From Guyanagaster necrorhizus (lineage: Eukaryota; Basidiomycota; Agaricomycetes; Agaricales; Physalacriaceae), in assembly GCF_019112545.1 (NCBI RefSeq), contig NW_025064946.1:34852-98851 (forward strand): 64,000 nt of DNA, written 5' to 3'. The translations under genes and the position numbers were made by a program. The notes under the pieces are model-generated. The model worked only from the letters and a program-made list of their open reading frames with translations, made no database searches and was not told where the DNA came from. Below, piece by piece: positions 1-11,435 of the stretch. The stretch's first letter is position 1, and the number at the start of each line of letters is the position of its first letter.

Positions 1-129
1 GCAATTCTGCTGAGAGGGGAATGTGGAAGGAGTGATTGGAAAGGGATGTTGCATTGAGAGTGATGACCTCCAGTGTGCGAATACAGTCGACACAATCCTG
101 AACTCACATGAAGGGAATAGGGTTGCTTC

Positions 130-1560
130 CTAGTTTTCCGACTCCATCGGAGCCAGTTCCACGAGAGCAGTGTCGACCTCTGCTGCACACCTCTTGGCGG
201 AGGCTGCTGCCTTCCGCTTGTTGCAGTCCTCGGTCTTGTGTTTGGCTCCACAGAACATGCAAAGGTTGTTCTGGCGCCGGTGGTCTTTTTCTTCCTGAGT
301 AAGATGGCCATCTTTGCCTAGCTTATTGGCATAGGACTTAGGGGTGGTAGATTTCAGTGTGGAGCTGGAGTCCGAGGAAGAAGTGTTAGACCCCTTGGAT
401 TTGGGGTTGGGGAATTTATTGTCCTGGTTTTCCCAGGCAATTTCGGTCTTCCAGGTCCAGTAGCGAGCATCAAGTTCTTGGGCAAGAAAGCGCATATCAT
501 GAAGGTTGTTTGGCTTCCCATGGTGTGCCATGTCATCCTTGATACGGGTGCAGAGGCCACGGTAAAAGGCATGGCAGAGAGAGTTATCTCCGTACCCAAT
601 TTGTGAAGCGTACTGGTTGAATTGAACCATATACTTCATGATCCAATCACCATCGCACATCCGAAGGTGTTCTAATGCATCTTCAGCATCTCCGATAGCA
701 TCAAAGGGGCCAAAGTTGCTATGAAGCTCATCTAAGAAGGCTGTGTAGGAGAATTGCCAGGCTGGTGGATTCTGTGGATTGGGGTTAAGAATGTCTGGTT
801 CGAACCAGTTGAGCATAGTGCCGGCCAGGAATGAAATGACATAGTTAACCTTGTTAGCATCCATTGCAAACATGGCAGGTCTGTCATTGAAGTTCAACTG
901 AAGGGAGACAATGAAAGCCTTTAGTTTGCGAGGGTCAGAGCCATCAAATGATTCTGGTTCCTTGACCTTGGTACGGACAGTGGCTGGTTTAGGGTTGTTG
1001 AGGGAGGCGGAGACTCCTCATAACAGGTTCATGAATTCTAGAAACATATCCTGCTGGTTTGGATTGTTACTTCCTATGGGGCCATTGGTGCTGCCTGGGC
1101 CATTGGGACCACCTGGTCCTCCTGGTCCACCTGGGAAAGAGTTTGGTGGATTGCCAGCCAGTTTCCGTCGGATGGGAGTATGAGTAGGGGTGTCTTCATC
1201 TCTGCCCTCTGAGTCTGGGCTGTCTGGATTCCCATGGTTGTTACCCAGGGATAAGGGGTCTATTGGAGGGTCGGTTCGGGCACCATACATCAGGCTGACC
1301 TGTCAGGCCCCATTGGTTGGGATGCTGGTGGCATCGAAAGGGTTAGGGGAATCATCGTAATTAGGTTGGCAGGCAGTGAAGCTAGAGTGATTGTAGGTTT
1401 CCCTATGGGAAGGTTGTCCCCCACTGGAGGCTGATCCGAACAGGCCTGGTTGTTCCTTTGAGGCAGATGCCGGAATGTCTTCTATGGAAAACATGTTTGG
1501 ATGGGTGGGCTGCCTTTGTTCGGGATCGGTCTCTGTGGGTTCGGTAAATATGGTGGACAT
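130..1560 (-). pseudogene. Retrotransposon gag polyprotein with two in-frame TGA stops
   Basis: One reading frame runs from the ATG at 1560 to the stop at 130 (477 codons), broken only by TGA codons near 1300-1302 and 1015-1017. Both are what CGA becomes by a single C-to-T change at a CpG. The N-terminal third is Pro/Gly/Ser-rich with a collagen-like run (PGGPGGPGGPNGPG). The middle is a capsid-like domain (WFEPDIL, FLDELHSNFG, YRGLCTRIKDDM). The C-terminus has a zinc knuckle CMFCGAKHKTEDC (CX2CX3HX4C, one residue shorter than the standard CX2CX4HX4C) followed by a basic tail. Gag would coat the element RNA in cytoplasmic particles. Whether the stops are tolerated is unknown; as read, no full protein is made. 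Confidence 0.75.
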
Positions 1561-1599
1561 GATAAAATTTTCGACTCAAGGGTTTGAGTTCAAATATAC

Positions 1600-2091
1600 T
1601 GTTAGAAACGTGCCAATCGAGTGGGCTTGAGTGCACGCACAGAGTCCGGCAGAGTGCGTGGGCATTGACAAAGCTATTGGCAACGTCACCCTTGAGTCGG
1701 AGCCCAAGGATCTGGATGGACAGAACGGAGTTCTGTCAGAGAAGTGAACAGGAGTATCCTTTAGAGCGGAATCTGACAGATGAAATAGGGGGGAGTGAGT
1801 ATGAAGTGTAGATGGCTTATCCAAGTTGATATTTGAACTGAGTAGTTATGGTGATATACATGGCTTTATATACTAATGGTAGCTAATTCCGAGTCGGGTT
1901 CCATTGGGTTCCGGTGTGAATATTCACTACCGAGTTCGGGGTCTAGGTATTACAATGTGAAATACAGATGTGAAATGATAATGGTGAAATGAAATTAGTA
2001 GGTAATGGGAAGCGGCCGGAGTCCAGTGGATAGCGTGATAGAATTCGTGGTTGGTTGAGGTGACACAGAGGCTGGCAGCATGCGCGTAACA
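1600..2091 (-). repeat. 5' LTR of the left Ty3-type element (492 bp)
   Basis: On the plus strand it starts TGTTAGAAACG and ends GCGCGTAACA, so it has the 5-bp inverted ends TGTTA/TAACA. Read on the minus strand it contains a TATA-like GTATATAAAG at about 1864-1873, a plausible promoter for gag starting at 1560. The right edge coincides with the sharp switch to CpG-free sequence, which independently supports the boundary. A second LTR copy is not in the window, so the ends are inferred. Confidence 0.6.
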
Positions 2092-3975
2092 GGTGGTAGG
2101 AATAAGACACAGTCTGTGAATTGAGACTTAAATGCAAAGCTATAGTGCCCAGCTTAACTTAGAATACTCTAAAACCCAATAAATGCCAAAACCTAATATC
2201 AAATCTCTGATACTCAGATGCTAAAACCCTTACTAAGCTGAAACCTAAATTATGCCAAAACCCAAAGTCTAATAAAGACTTCAACTCTTATTCAATATAA
2301 ATGACTTAGTAAGAATAGCTATTCAAGTCAAGGTTACACACAAAACCACTGATATAGAGACTAACTATTGAGAGCTAGAATGCCTAAATCATAGGAGTGA
2401 GTCACCTACCACTTGATTCTCTTCTTGTCCTGCTTTTATACACAATTAACTGATATAGAATCTATAAATAATTCAGTCTGATTACTCATTTTGCTTGGCT
2501 AGCCCTAAAATTAGGTTATTACCCTGCCTTATATACTCTTTTCAGGCAATCCAGGACTCTTCCAGTGCTCTGTTTCTATAGCTCATGAATATTTACTATA
2601 TAATTGATCATTCTGTAGTTCCACTTGTTACTTTTGGACTTGCTTATCAACCATGATCTGAGACAGCCAAGCTCCCTGATTGTGGCTCATTCCCTGAACT
2701 ATGTGCCTCTTTAATCATTCATGCTCAAGAAATTCTCACTGCATGCATTTTGCATTAGATCTGGTATGCTAGCCATAGGCTAATAAGTTCTGCTTTGCTT
2801 TTACTCCTGATTTGGATGCTAGCTGAATCTTGTACTTCACTGCTAGTCATAGTAATAAACTCCTGAGCTAGACTATGGTATATCAGCTCTGATAGCATTT
2901 AGAATTGGCCCAAACATGATACCATTTCTAAGTCCAAATTGACTTGGTATTTTACTATGATGGTGTTATTCCTCTAAGCCCAACTTTGACTTCAAGGTTA
3001 TTAACCCAGTGCAAAGTTGTTTTTGCTAAATCCACATTGATTCTTAGCCTTCTTAGCATAGCATGGCTATCAGCTCAGAGCCTCAGCTATAGCCCTTGAA
3101 TGGCTAGCCATACAGACTTCAGCTTATGTGAATCTATTGTTTAAAATTGATGAATTTTAGGGCTAACATGATACAATACATATCACTAGTCTCTTGTCAT
3201 TGTCAAGGTTTTTTATCTCAATATAAAGGAAATGCTAAGATTGTGTCATCCTAACAGTGAGCTCAACTGGGTTTCCAAAATTACTCTAGGCCTAGATGAT
3301 GCATTTGATGAGATTTTGCAAAGATATATCTTGCCAAGCTACTAATTTCAGACATAGAATCATAAGCTGTGAGAGCAATTTTGTTAGAGATATGACTGTC
3401 TTGAATGAGAGGAAAGTTAGAGCTGGAGAGGATTCAGATCAGAGATCTGACTGTATAGTGAGAGCAAACTCATAGAAAAGATACTTAGAGTATTTTGACT
3501 AGCTACTACATGGTGGTAGTTTGTGGCTTGAACTAGAAGATAATATATTTCAAGACTGTGAGATGTTTTTTCTGACCAGTGAAGGTGCAGAAACAGCTAA
3601 TTATCCTCAGTGCCTTGATAAGCAGGATCTCTTGAGCCAGTCTTGAAGTGGCTAGTCACCAAACCCAATATAATAGTGATTCTTGTCAAAGAACCCCCTC
3701 TATGCCATCCTGTCTTTCTGCTAGCCCTATATACTCATTAAACTGAATGCTCAGAATATCTTTAACTCTATCAATAAAAGCTTAAAATATCTACAACTGG
3801 AATATATTGATGTTCTGCACTGTCAGAAGTATGATATAAATATGCCAATTCATGAGAAGGTGAGAGCACCTGATATAGCTTGTGAGACTGACTCTCAGAA
3901 GAATGTATAGTCTGACATCACTCTAGGACCTCTGAGAATAAGTTCTATCTCTGTTACTCTCTAGCTTCTCTTTTG
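2092..3975. repeat. CpG-free, AT-rich decayed repeat, no gene seen
   Basis: No open frame of interest on either strand and, by eye, not a single CpG. Texture matches the neighbouring dead Ty3 element, so this is most likely another, older transposon remnant into which both Ty3 elements inserted. No family could be recognised. Confidence 0.5.
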
Positions 3976-4445
3976 TGTTAAGTCTAAATTCCATGTGACC
4001 TAAACATGTGATAAACTGACACTGCCTCACACTTTGGACAATGATATCAGAGTCCATTGAATGTGTTGTTTGGCTCTGTGTAATCAAGGCATTGCAAGTC
4101 ACTCAAGATAAGATAGTGGAGATAAAACTTTAGCTCAAAGCTGGGGTTACTACAGTAAGAGCTATACTACTTATATACTAGTCATCATCTGTTCTATAGA
4201 TATAACTACCTAATTGTGCATCCTGGCACTATAGAGCATTTTGTCCAGTGTCATTAAGCTACCTATAAAAGAGTATTGTCTGTTGTTGAGCAGTTTCCAT
4301 TGCATCAAAGAATAATGACTGACTGGATGTTATTGTGATGACTAAGCCTGTCTCATAGTTCTAAGCACTGGTCTAGATGCTCTGACTAAGCAAAATAGAG
4401 GTCAACCTTTTGAATAAAAGATAAAAGTGAAGAAAAATTGTAACA
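3976..4445 (-). repeat. 3' LTR of the chromovirus (470 bp)
   Basis: Begins TGTTAAGTCTAAATTCC and ends GAAAAATTGTAACA. It aligns along its whole length to 10966-11435 with almost only transitions and no clear indels. Many differences are TG here against CA there, or the reverse. Confidence 0.93.
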
Positions 4446-4458
4446 CTACTCTCTCCTT
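4446..4458 (-). other. Polypurine tract of the chromovirus
   Basis: Minus-strand AAGGAGAGAGTAG lies immediately before the TGTTA of the 3' LTR, the position of the plus-strand DNA primer in LTR elements. Confidence 0.6.
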
Positions 4459-4636
4459 AAGACTATTATCCTGATAGCTTAATTTAGAGATAAGTCTATT
4501 GTTGTCAACATGTCCTCTGCTGTCAGTCTGCATTCATAAGATTTATAAAGACATTGACTGGTTATTCAGTCAATGCCCTTATTTATAGTCATAGATCACA
4601 TCCTCAGTATTCATATATTTTTTGTTTACCTATTGG

Positions 4637-4778
4637 TTTGATTCTGGTCTGTAACTCTTTCAGCTGACTAGATAGTCAACTGTAGTGGTCATTCCTCCAC
4701 CATGAGCTTTGATTTTGTGGAGTTTATAATTAAGAACTTAGTTGATTTTGTAATGCTCCTCATTGTTGATGAGATCTG
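4637..4778 (-). pseudogene. Chromodomain-like C-terminus of Ty3 integrase (remnant)
   Basis: Conceptual translation gives a chromodomain-like pattern downstream of integrase: NEEHYKIN, then VLNYKLHK, then VDYLVS-stop-KSYRPESN, which corresponds to the family's EEYEVE / ILDHR / YLVKWKGYGPEHN blocks. The stop replaces the conserved Trp of YLVKWKGY (TGG to TAG or TGA), a C-to-T change on the plus strand. Chromodomains direct integration to heterochromatin in chromoviruses. Confidence 0.55.
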
Positions 4779-4832
4779 GCAGTGGAGATGATGGTCATTC
4801 TTAATTCAGGAAGGCTGATGTGATATAAGGCA

Positions 4833-5850
4833 TTAATAATATTCATTGAACATGTTATGGACCTTCCAGATAGTGGAGAGATGTAATTTGTATGCTAAAG
4901 TGCCAATTTTTGCAAAAATAGGGAACAGTCTAGTGCACTTATCAGACAACTTCTGTTTAGGCTGGGAGAGATGCAGATTTGTCATATCCAGCCACACTTT
5001 ATTATTGACTGAATACTCATATGCTATATGACAATACTTGTCATACTGCTTCCTCATTGTAGCTGTAGCCTTTTCAAGTGCCACTTTGATTTTTTTATGA
5101 ATTTTCACCATAGTGGTGGTAAAGTCTGTGGAGGTGGGTATCATGGTGTGAAGGGATTCAGTTTGGGCAATATGGGGATGTCACCCAAAGTTGATGAAGA
5201 AGAGGGTCTTCCCAGTGGCTAAGTGGACTCAGTTATTGTGCTGGAATGCAGCAAGTGCCAACTATTCCACCCAGTCATTCTGGCAATAGTTGATGAAGAG
5301 GTGGAGATATTTCTCCACTTCTTGGTTGACCCTCTCTGTCTGCCCATCTGTTTAGGGGTGGTATGCAGTGGATACATTGCATTTGATGTTAAGCAGTCAG
5401 TATAAGTCATTCAGGAATTTGGATGTGAATTGTGGTCCTCTGTCTAAGATGATTACTTGAGGCATCTCATATTTTGCATAGACTTTGTCCCATAGGATTT
5501 TTGCCCATCCTTCTGACATCAATTTGGTAGAGCATACAACTGGAATAATTGCTTTGGAGAAGCGATTGACTATGACAAGAATCACATCACAGCTGTTACA
5601 GTCCAGCAATCCAGTAGTCATATCCACTGAAATATGGATCCATGGTGATGATGGAATCTTGTTTGGATAGAGTGGCACCACTCATGGTTGTATCAAAGAC
5701 TTGCTTTGCTGGCAAGCTTCACATGCTTTGATGTAAGTGACAATGTTGTTGCTTATCTTAGGCCACTAATATTTCTGTAGAATAAGCTCCTTAGTCTCGG
5801 CAATGCCTGGGTGTCCAGCAGTTGCATGGTTGTGATATGTGGCAATGATC
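4833..5850 (-). pseudogene. Ty3 integrase remnant (zinc-binding HHCC, DDE core, C-terminal domain)
   Basis: Read on the minus strand from about 5850: the HHCC zinc-binding block (YHNHATAGHPGIAETKELI, later CEACQQSK near 5715-5730). Then the catalytic core (5397-5681) with DMTTGLL, VNRFSKAI and ILDRGPQFTSKF, giving the first two catalytic Asp residues. The expected YHPQTDGQTER block at 5219-5410 is shifted and altered. The C-terminal part (4833-5144) has MRKQYDKY, VWLDMTNLHLSQPKQKLSDK and the GPF/Y-like FPIFAKIG. It would have inserted element cDNA; stops and shifts make it inactive. Confidence 0.8.
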
Positions 5851-5978
5851 TCACTATGAAGAGTTTTATCCCTGGGAATATAAATCTGCTCATCATAGCA
5901 GATCAGTCCTTCTTTCTTTGTCATTTCTCATTTATGATTGAGGGATGAGGCCACTTATTAGTCCCATTTCTTGTTGTC

Positions 5979-6821
5979 TCAAGTCATGCTCTTGATACAC
6001 TTGTGAACTTCCTCTTCTGTCAGCATTATCATCACCCTAAAGTGTTTGGGCTTTAATAATGTAACTTCTTTGTTGTTGTTTCCCCTTTGGTCATGGTCTG
6101 CACACTGGCTGAGCAGATTGGCCTTCTTGTTTGCTCCACCAGCTTTGTGGTGCAGCATATATTGATATTGGCTAAGCTCAGTCACCCACTTGGCTTGCCA
6201 TTGGTTTAACTTCTGCAGTTGTCAGAAGTATCATAAATTCTGATGATCTGTTTAGATCTTGAAGACTTCAATAGCACTAATCAGATAATGTCACCATTCT
6301 TTCAAGGTGAGTATTATAGTGAGTAACTCCTTATCATAGATTTCATAGTTGCATTCAGTGATTGTTAAGGTCTTGGAAAGGAATGCAATTGGGTGTCATC
6401 AGCTGTCCTGCTCTTGAGAGAGGATGGTACCAATTGTGCCTTCACTTGAGTCTGCCTCTACTTGGAATTTGTCATTCTGTATCAGAATGGCAAGAACTAC
6501 ATCCTCAGCTAATCAGCATTTGAGATCATTAAATGCTGATTGCTGAATCAAACCTCAGACCCATAGTGCATTATTGGTTAATTGTGTTATAGGCTGAACT
6601 ATTTTGCTGTAGTCTTGGATAAACTGCTGGTAGAAGTTGGTAAATCCTAGAAATGATTGTAGCTCCTTCTTCTTTGTTGGCTCTGGCCATTCAGTTACTC
6701 CCACTACTTTGATGGAGTCCATCTGAATGCTTCCCTTGCTGATGATGACTCTGAGGTACTCAGTTTTGAGTATCTCAAATTCATATTTTTCCACCTTGAG
6801 GAATAGTTTGTGCTTCTTCAT
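5979..6821 (-). pseudogene. Ty3 reverse transcriptase thumb/connection and RNase H remnant
   Basis: The segment 6555-6821 encodes the region after the RT palm, with LKVEKYEFEI, EYLRVIIS and WPEPTKKKELQSFLGFTNFYQQFI, a hallmark of Ty3 RT. The segment 5979-6185 is the RNase H end, with MLHHKAGGANKKANLLSQCADHD, matching the family pattern where N-K-A-D-x-L-S-R-x-x-D-H follows the last catalytic region. The Asp of KADALSR reads Asn and the Arg reads Gln, as expected from C-to-T and G-to-A decay. Confidence 0.8.
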
Positions 6822-6845
6822 GAGAGCTAATACTTGCCATACTAG

Positions 6846-7230
6846 TCATTGGTGTTCTTTCTTGGTCTTGAACATAATGAGGATGTCATCCAAATAAATA
6901 GTAACCTTTCTAGTGGCAATAAGGTCCTTGAATATGTCATTCATCATCCACTGGAAGATGGCTGGCAAATTGATGAGTCTGAAAAACATAACCATAGGCT
7001 CAAACAGCCCCCAGTTAGTATAAAAGGCAGCCTTCCATTTGTTGCCCTTTTTGATCTGTACATTGTTATAGCCCCAACAGACATCTAGTTTGGTGTAATA
7101 CTGGGTGCTATAAAGCTTGTTCATGAGTTTAGAGATTAATGGGAGCAGATAATAGTTCTTGATTGTCATCTTGTTGAGCTTTTGATAGTCCTGTACCAGT
7201 TGAAGTTTGCCATCCTTCTTTTTGACAAAA
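6846..7230 (-). pseudogene. Ty3 reverse transcriptase palm/fingers remnant
   Basis: Contains YYLLPLISKLMNKL, TKLDVCWGYNNVQIKKG, KAAFYTNWGLFEP and the catalytic box VTIYLDDILI. The YLDD Asp pair and the upstream catalytic Asp in KLDV are kept. Arg codons have become Cys, Trp, Gln or Tyr-type codons in many places (for example VCWG for VRWG), the change expected when CGN codons lose their CpG. Confidence 0.85.
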
Positions 7231-7777
7231 AAGAAGGGTGAGGCTATCAGAGACTTTGATGGCTATATGTGTCCACTAGACAAGTTCTTATCCAGGAACT
7301 TGTCAAGTTCCTGTCATTCATTATTGCCAAGAAGATATGTCTTGCAGTCCAGATTGGCATTGGCATTGAAGATCAGTTTAATGGCATGATCCCATGGTTT
7401 TGGGTCTGATAGTTCATCAAAGCTTTCTTTGTTGAACAGGTCCCAATAATCTTGCATCTATTCAGGCACTATTTCTTTGAATGTTTTTTTCTCTTTCTCC
7501 ACATTGGCCTTAGCTGCTAAATCATTCATATAGTGTATGATGTGAATGTGTATAGCTTTTTGCAGATCCACAATGAGAATTGCTTCATCATCCTCCATCT
7601 TCTTTTCCCACCAATCTTCCAGGTCTTTATCAGGCAGTTTGAAAGAAATTTTTGGTATCAGCATCTTACAAATGTAATTCACCTGGTCTTCCAGTTAATG
7701 AGTGGATTATGGTGGATGAGCCAGTCATGATCAAGGAAGATCTCCTTGGTCCCAAGATCAGTTATAGCCAAATTGAT

Positions 7778-8017
7778 TCATTCAGAATGATCACCAATCA
7801 TGAGTTGGAGCTCAACAAATTCAGTGATCAAACTAGCTTGGTTTTTTATCCTATCCACATTGTATACTAGAATTAGGGCCACAGTGGCCCAGGTGGATAA
7901 ATCATGCTTGGTGATGAAAGCATGATTGATGAAGCTCTCAGTGCACCCACTGTCAATTAGCATGGTGACTGCATGAATGCTACAAGATATAAGTGTCTCA
8001 ATTTGAGCTTTAGCCAA
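7778..8017 (-). pseudogene. Ty3 retropepsin (aspartic protease) remnant
   Basis: LIDSGCTESFINHAFI gives the DSG active site of the retroviral-type aspartic protease, which cuts the element polyprotein. It lies between gag and RT as expected. The downstream flap region is not clearly readable. Confidence 0.7.
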
Positions 8018-8029
8018 AAGATCTCAGCC

Positions 8030-10904
8030 TGAGGTTTTAAACTGACAGATGAACTTGTATGATCTCTGGATTTCATTGAGCTACTCCAGGGCCCCACAGC
8101 ATTCAGCCTTTTTCATTCCTTCAATCATGTTATCAGTGACTTCTTTGACTTGAATCTTGTGGACTCAGTTTCTGAGCACTACTTTAGCTGCAGCTTTGTC
8201 CTTTGCTTCCTTGATGGCCTGCCAAGTCCATTCAGTGTCAAATGGTTTTAGCCAGCTGGTGGAACTCTCTGCCTCTTTTTGGCCTATAGGCAGTTGAGTC
8301 TGTTCCTTAGGCAATTCCAGTTTTTGAGCAGTGATGTCAGGTATATTTGAATGCATACATAATTTAGACATAGATAATACTACAGAGATAGTATCAGTCT
8401 GTTCAGCACCTGCTTGTGATATACCATTCTTTGATTCTTCAGCTGAGTCAGTGGAACCACTCACTGCTCAGCCCCTTCTTTTACCTTTTCAATCTTTATC
8501 TCTGATCTAAGGCCTTCTTCTTCCTTCTGTAATTCTGTGATTAGCACCCTGAGGTCTTCCTGAGTGTATTTATTCTTCTTCTGCAGGCAATCACATGCCA
8601 TGTGGCCCTTCTAGCCACAATTGAAGCACTTTCCCTCCTTCTTGAGCCAATCCATATCTATTGGCTTATCCATTCTAGTAAATATTATGCTCATACTAAT
8701 TTTCTTCTCACTATAAGAGGAAGTTGGAGTCAAGCCATCAGGCTTGGGAGACATATTCAGACTGGAGATCATGGGTTTCATACTCTGTCCTTGATGATTC
8801 TGTCTACCACCAGTGGACAGAGTGACTTGTTCAGTCTTCTGCCATTGTCATTCCCAATACATAGTGATGATGCACTCCTTTCATGTGTCATACCTCTTCA
8901 GTATATTCTGGCCAAGATCTGAAATAATTTTGAGATAGGAGAGTGAGGCTCCCATCTTTATATATTCAACTATCCAGCCTATATCTGCAATATTATCTCT
9001 GACTCCTATGAGCTTGCTGAGCTGTTTCAGTTCATCAAAGTATTCAGTGGCTAGCTTGTCAGCCATCTTATACTCCTTCATCTTCTGCTTATGTATCTCT
9101 TATACTGCTAGATCAGTGAACTTGTCAATAATCATTTGTTTGAGCATCAGCCATAAGGATATTTGATGATATTGCTGCATGATCGACCAGAATATGGGGG
9201 CAAAAAGCATCCACCATATTTTAGCCTTATCTTCTATATGAGTCATAGTGAATGTGACCTTGTACATATTGAGTAGAAAGTATGAGGTGAATACTTGAAA
9301 GTATTGGTCACAGTCTGTCAGGAATTGGTCAATGTCCTCAGAGACACTCTAGAATGACTGAGATTCTCATATAAGGACAGGTTTGACATTGAGGATCATG
9401 ATATCAGCTATAAGAGCAGTCATGAGGTTTGGGATCCTGCTAAAAGGCAAAACAGTCTAGGATGTCAATGGTCCTGAGAAGAAATAGAGGGAGTTATTGT
9501 CAGCTATGAGGCTTTCCAGTGGTGGAATCTTTTTTCATACTATATGCCTATTTTGGATAGTGAATCCCAGTTTGAGTGCTTCTGGATCATCTTCAATAAA
9601 GGGCAGTGCTTCTAGTGCCTTCCCACTTCTGCTTCCTTCAGCTTTATTGAATGGTGGTTGCTTGGCAAAAGGTCAGTGCATTAGCTGTGCTCAGAGGTTC
9701 AGATAATGATGCTTTGGCTGAGGTCAATCTTGGCTGGACCAGGGTATCATGCTATGACTGTCTGAGATGGAGGCCACATCCCAAGACCATATTGTTCTGA
9801 TCAAAGAGACCATGTATTTGGTGCTCCTCAGGGGTATCCTCAGCACTAGTCAGGTTTCATATTCGATGATCAGCAGAGGCTCTGGTCAATCCTCTAGACA
9901 AAGATCCTCTCTTCTTTGCCTCTTCTCTGCTCACTCCAGCCCCTTCTCATCTATGAGTCCAGGCCAGAGATTATTAGTGGCAGAGATGCTCTCTCTCCCT
10001 TTTTCAGCTTTTCTGTCCTCCCCAAGGATAGTATCAGCTCTGAGAGCCAGGGTCATAGGTAGGGAGCTCCTAGGATAGTAAGTCCCAGACTCCTTTTTCT
10101 TCGGTGTTTCATTGCCACTCTCTTTCTCTCTCTATTCTTTCATCATATTGGCAGAACTCATCATAGAAGTCTGGATTGAGGAAAAGGGCAGTGATTCACC
10201 TGTGTAAAAACCATTGAAGAGTCTGATTACTGATCTGAGCCCTTGGTGACATCTGGACTCCATATCTGTTAGATAGAAAATCATAGTCAGACAGAAAGTT
10301 ATTGCTTCCTGTGTTGTCAGTGAATAGTGGCTTATACCAACCATTCTCTGCATCATCAGGAGTCTCATTCTATCAGTCAATAATATAGAGGTCATCCTTG
10401 AGATCTTCCACTCAGTGTCCAGTGGCCATCTTCAGTGCTTCTGGGTCTTGTAGGAACTTTCTGGGAGAGGACTCCATTCTGCTGCTCATCATGCTCATCA
10501 TTGTTTCCTTACTGCTGATCAAACTTGTCCTCCTCTTCTCCCATCAGTTCATTGGTGGTGTCAGAGTTATGAGAGTCAAGAATTGAGGGTTTGAGGTTGG
10601 GAGTCAGGAGGTCAGAGTCAGAAGTCAGGAGGTGGCAGGCAGAGTGTCAGAATTCCTCTTTTTCCTGAGGACCTTTCTTATTCTTGTTATCAGGCCCATC
10701 TTTGGATTCTGATCCAGGCTGAAAGAAAGTTCTGATAGCAGAAGAGATGTTTTAGAGGAGGTGGTCAGTATTATTATCTAGTGATGTCTGTTGGAGAGGT
10801 TGATAGTGCCTGACTATCCTGGTCAAGAGAGTTCCTAGGGTCAAAGTTAGAAGTTCAAGAAGTTTAGTGGTGAGATCAGAGTTTACAATGTTGATGGTAG
10901 ACAT
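8030..10904 (-). pseudogene. Ty3 gag remnant with interrupted zinc knuckle
   Basis: The likely start is the ATG at 10904 (MSTINIVNSDL), 61 bp downstream of the 5' LTR. Near the other end (8587-8626) is a CX2CX4HX4C knuckle (CFNCG-stop-KGHMACDC) whose Trp/Arg/Gln-type position is now a stop. Between them several short open stretches in the same direction give capsid-like fragments (for example KMADKLATEYFDELKQLSKLIG at 8881-9081). The frame is broken many times. Confidence 0.65.
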
Positions 10905-10965
10905 TTGGTTTCTTGTGCTTCTTGTTGTGTGTCAAGAAAGAGAAATTAGAAAGCTTCAAGCTAAT

Positions 10966-11435
10966 TGTTAAGCCCAAATTCCATATGACCTAAACACATG
11001 ATAAACTGACACTGCCTCACACTTTAGGCAATGATGTCAGAGTCTATTGAATGTGTTGTTTGGCTCTGTGTAGTCAAGGTATTGCAAGTCACTCAAGATA
11101 AGATGATGGAGATAAAACTTTAGCTCAAAGCTGAGATTACTACAGCAAGAGCTATACTACTTATATACTAGTCATCATCTGTTCTATAGATATAACTATC
11201 TAATTGTGCATTCTGGCACTATAGAGCATTTTGTCTAGTGTCATTAAGCTACCTACAAAAGGGTATTGTCTATCATTGAGTGGTTTCCATTGTGTCAAAG
11301 AACAATGACTGACTGGATGTTATTGTGATGACTAAGCCTGTCCCATAGTTTTAAGCACTGGTCTAAATGCTCTGACTAAGTGAAATAGAGGTCAACCTTT
11401 CAAATAAAAGATAAAAGTGAAGAAAAATCATAACA
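10966..11435 (-). repeat. 5' LTR of the chromovirus (470 bp)
   Basis: Begins TGTTAAGCCCAAATTCC and ends GAAAAATCATAACA. Partner of 3976-4445, same length. For the minus-strand element this is the promoter LTR. No intact TATA box is claimed after the heavy transition load. Confidence 0.93.

Larger units (their letters stand above)
1..2091 (-). mobile_element. Ty3-type LTR retrotransposon, 5' part only (LTR + gag), cut by window edge
   Basis: Minus-strand element whose 5' LTR (1600-2091) and gag (130-1560) are visible; pol and the second LTR would lie left of base 1. CpG dinucleotides are common here, unlike the adjacent block from 2092, so this copy looks younger and was probably inserted into the older CpG-depleted repeat. 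The target duplication cannot be tested because only one end is present; the 5 bases after the LTR are GGTGG. Ty3 rather than copia is inferred from the gag type (long central capsid-like region then a single zinc knuckle) without seeing pol. Confidence 0.75.
3976..11435 (-). mobile_element. Full-length but dead Ty3 chromovirus (7.46 kb)
   Basis: Two 470-bp LTRs in direct orientation (3976-4445 and 10966-11435) flank gag, protease, reverse transcriptase, RNase H, integrase and a chromodomain-like C-terminus in the minus-strand order expected for Ty3/Metaviridae. The 5-bp flanks are TTTTG (3971-3975) and TTTTA (11436-11440), consistent with a target duplication with one transition. A polypurine tract (minus AAGGAGAGAGTAG, plus 4446-4458) abuts the 3' LTR. 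All domains carry stops and frameshifts, mostly from CG-to-TG or CG-to-CA changes, so it cannot move by itself. Confidence 0.92.
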
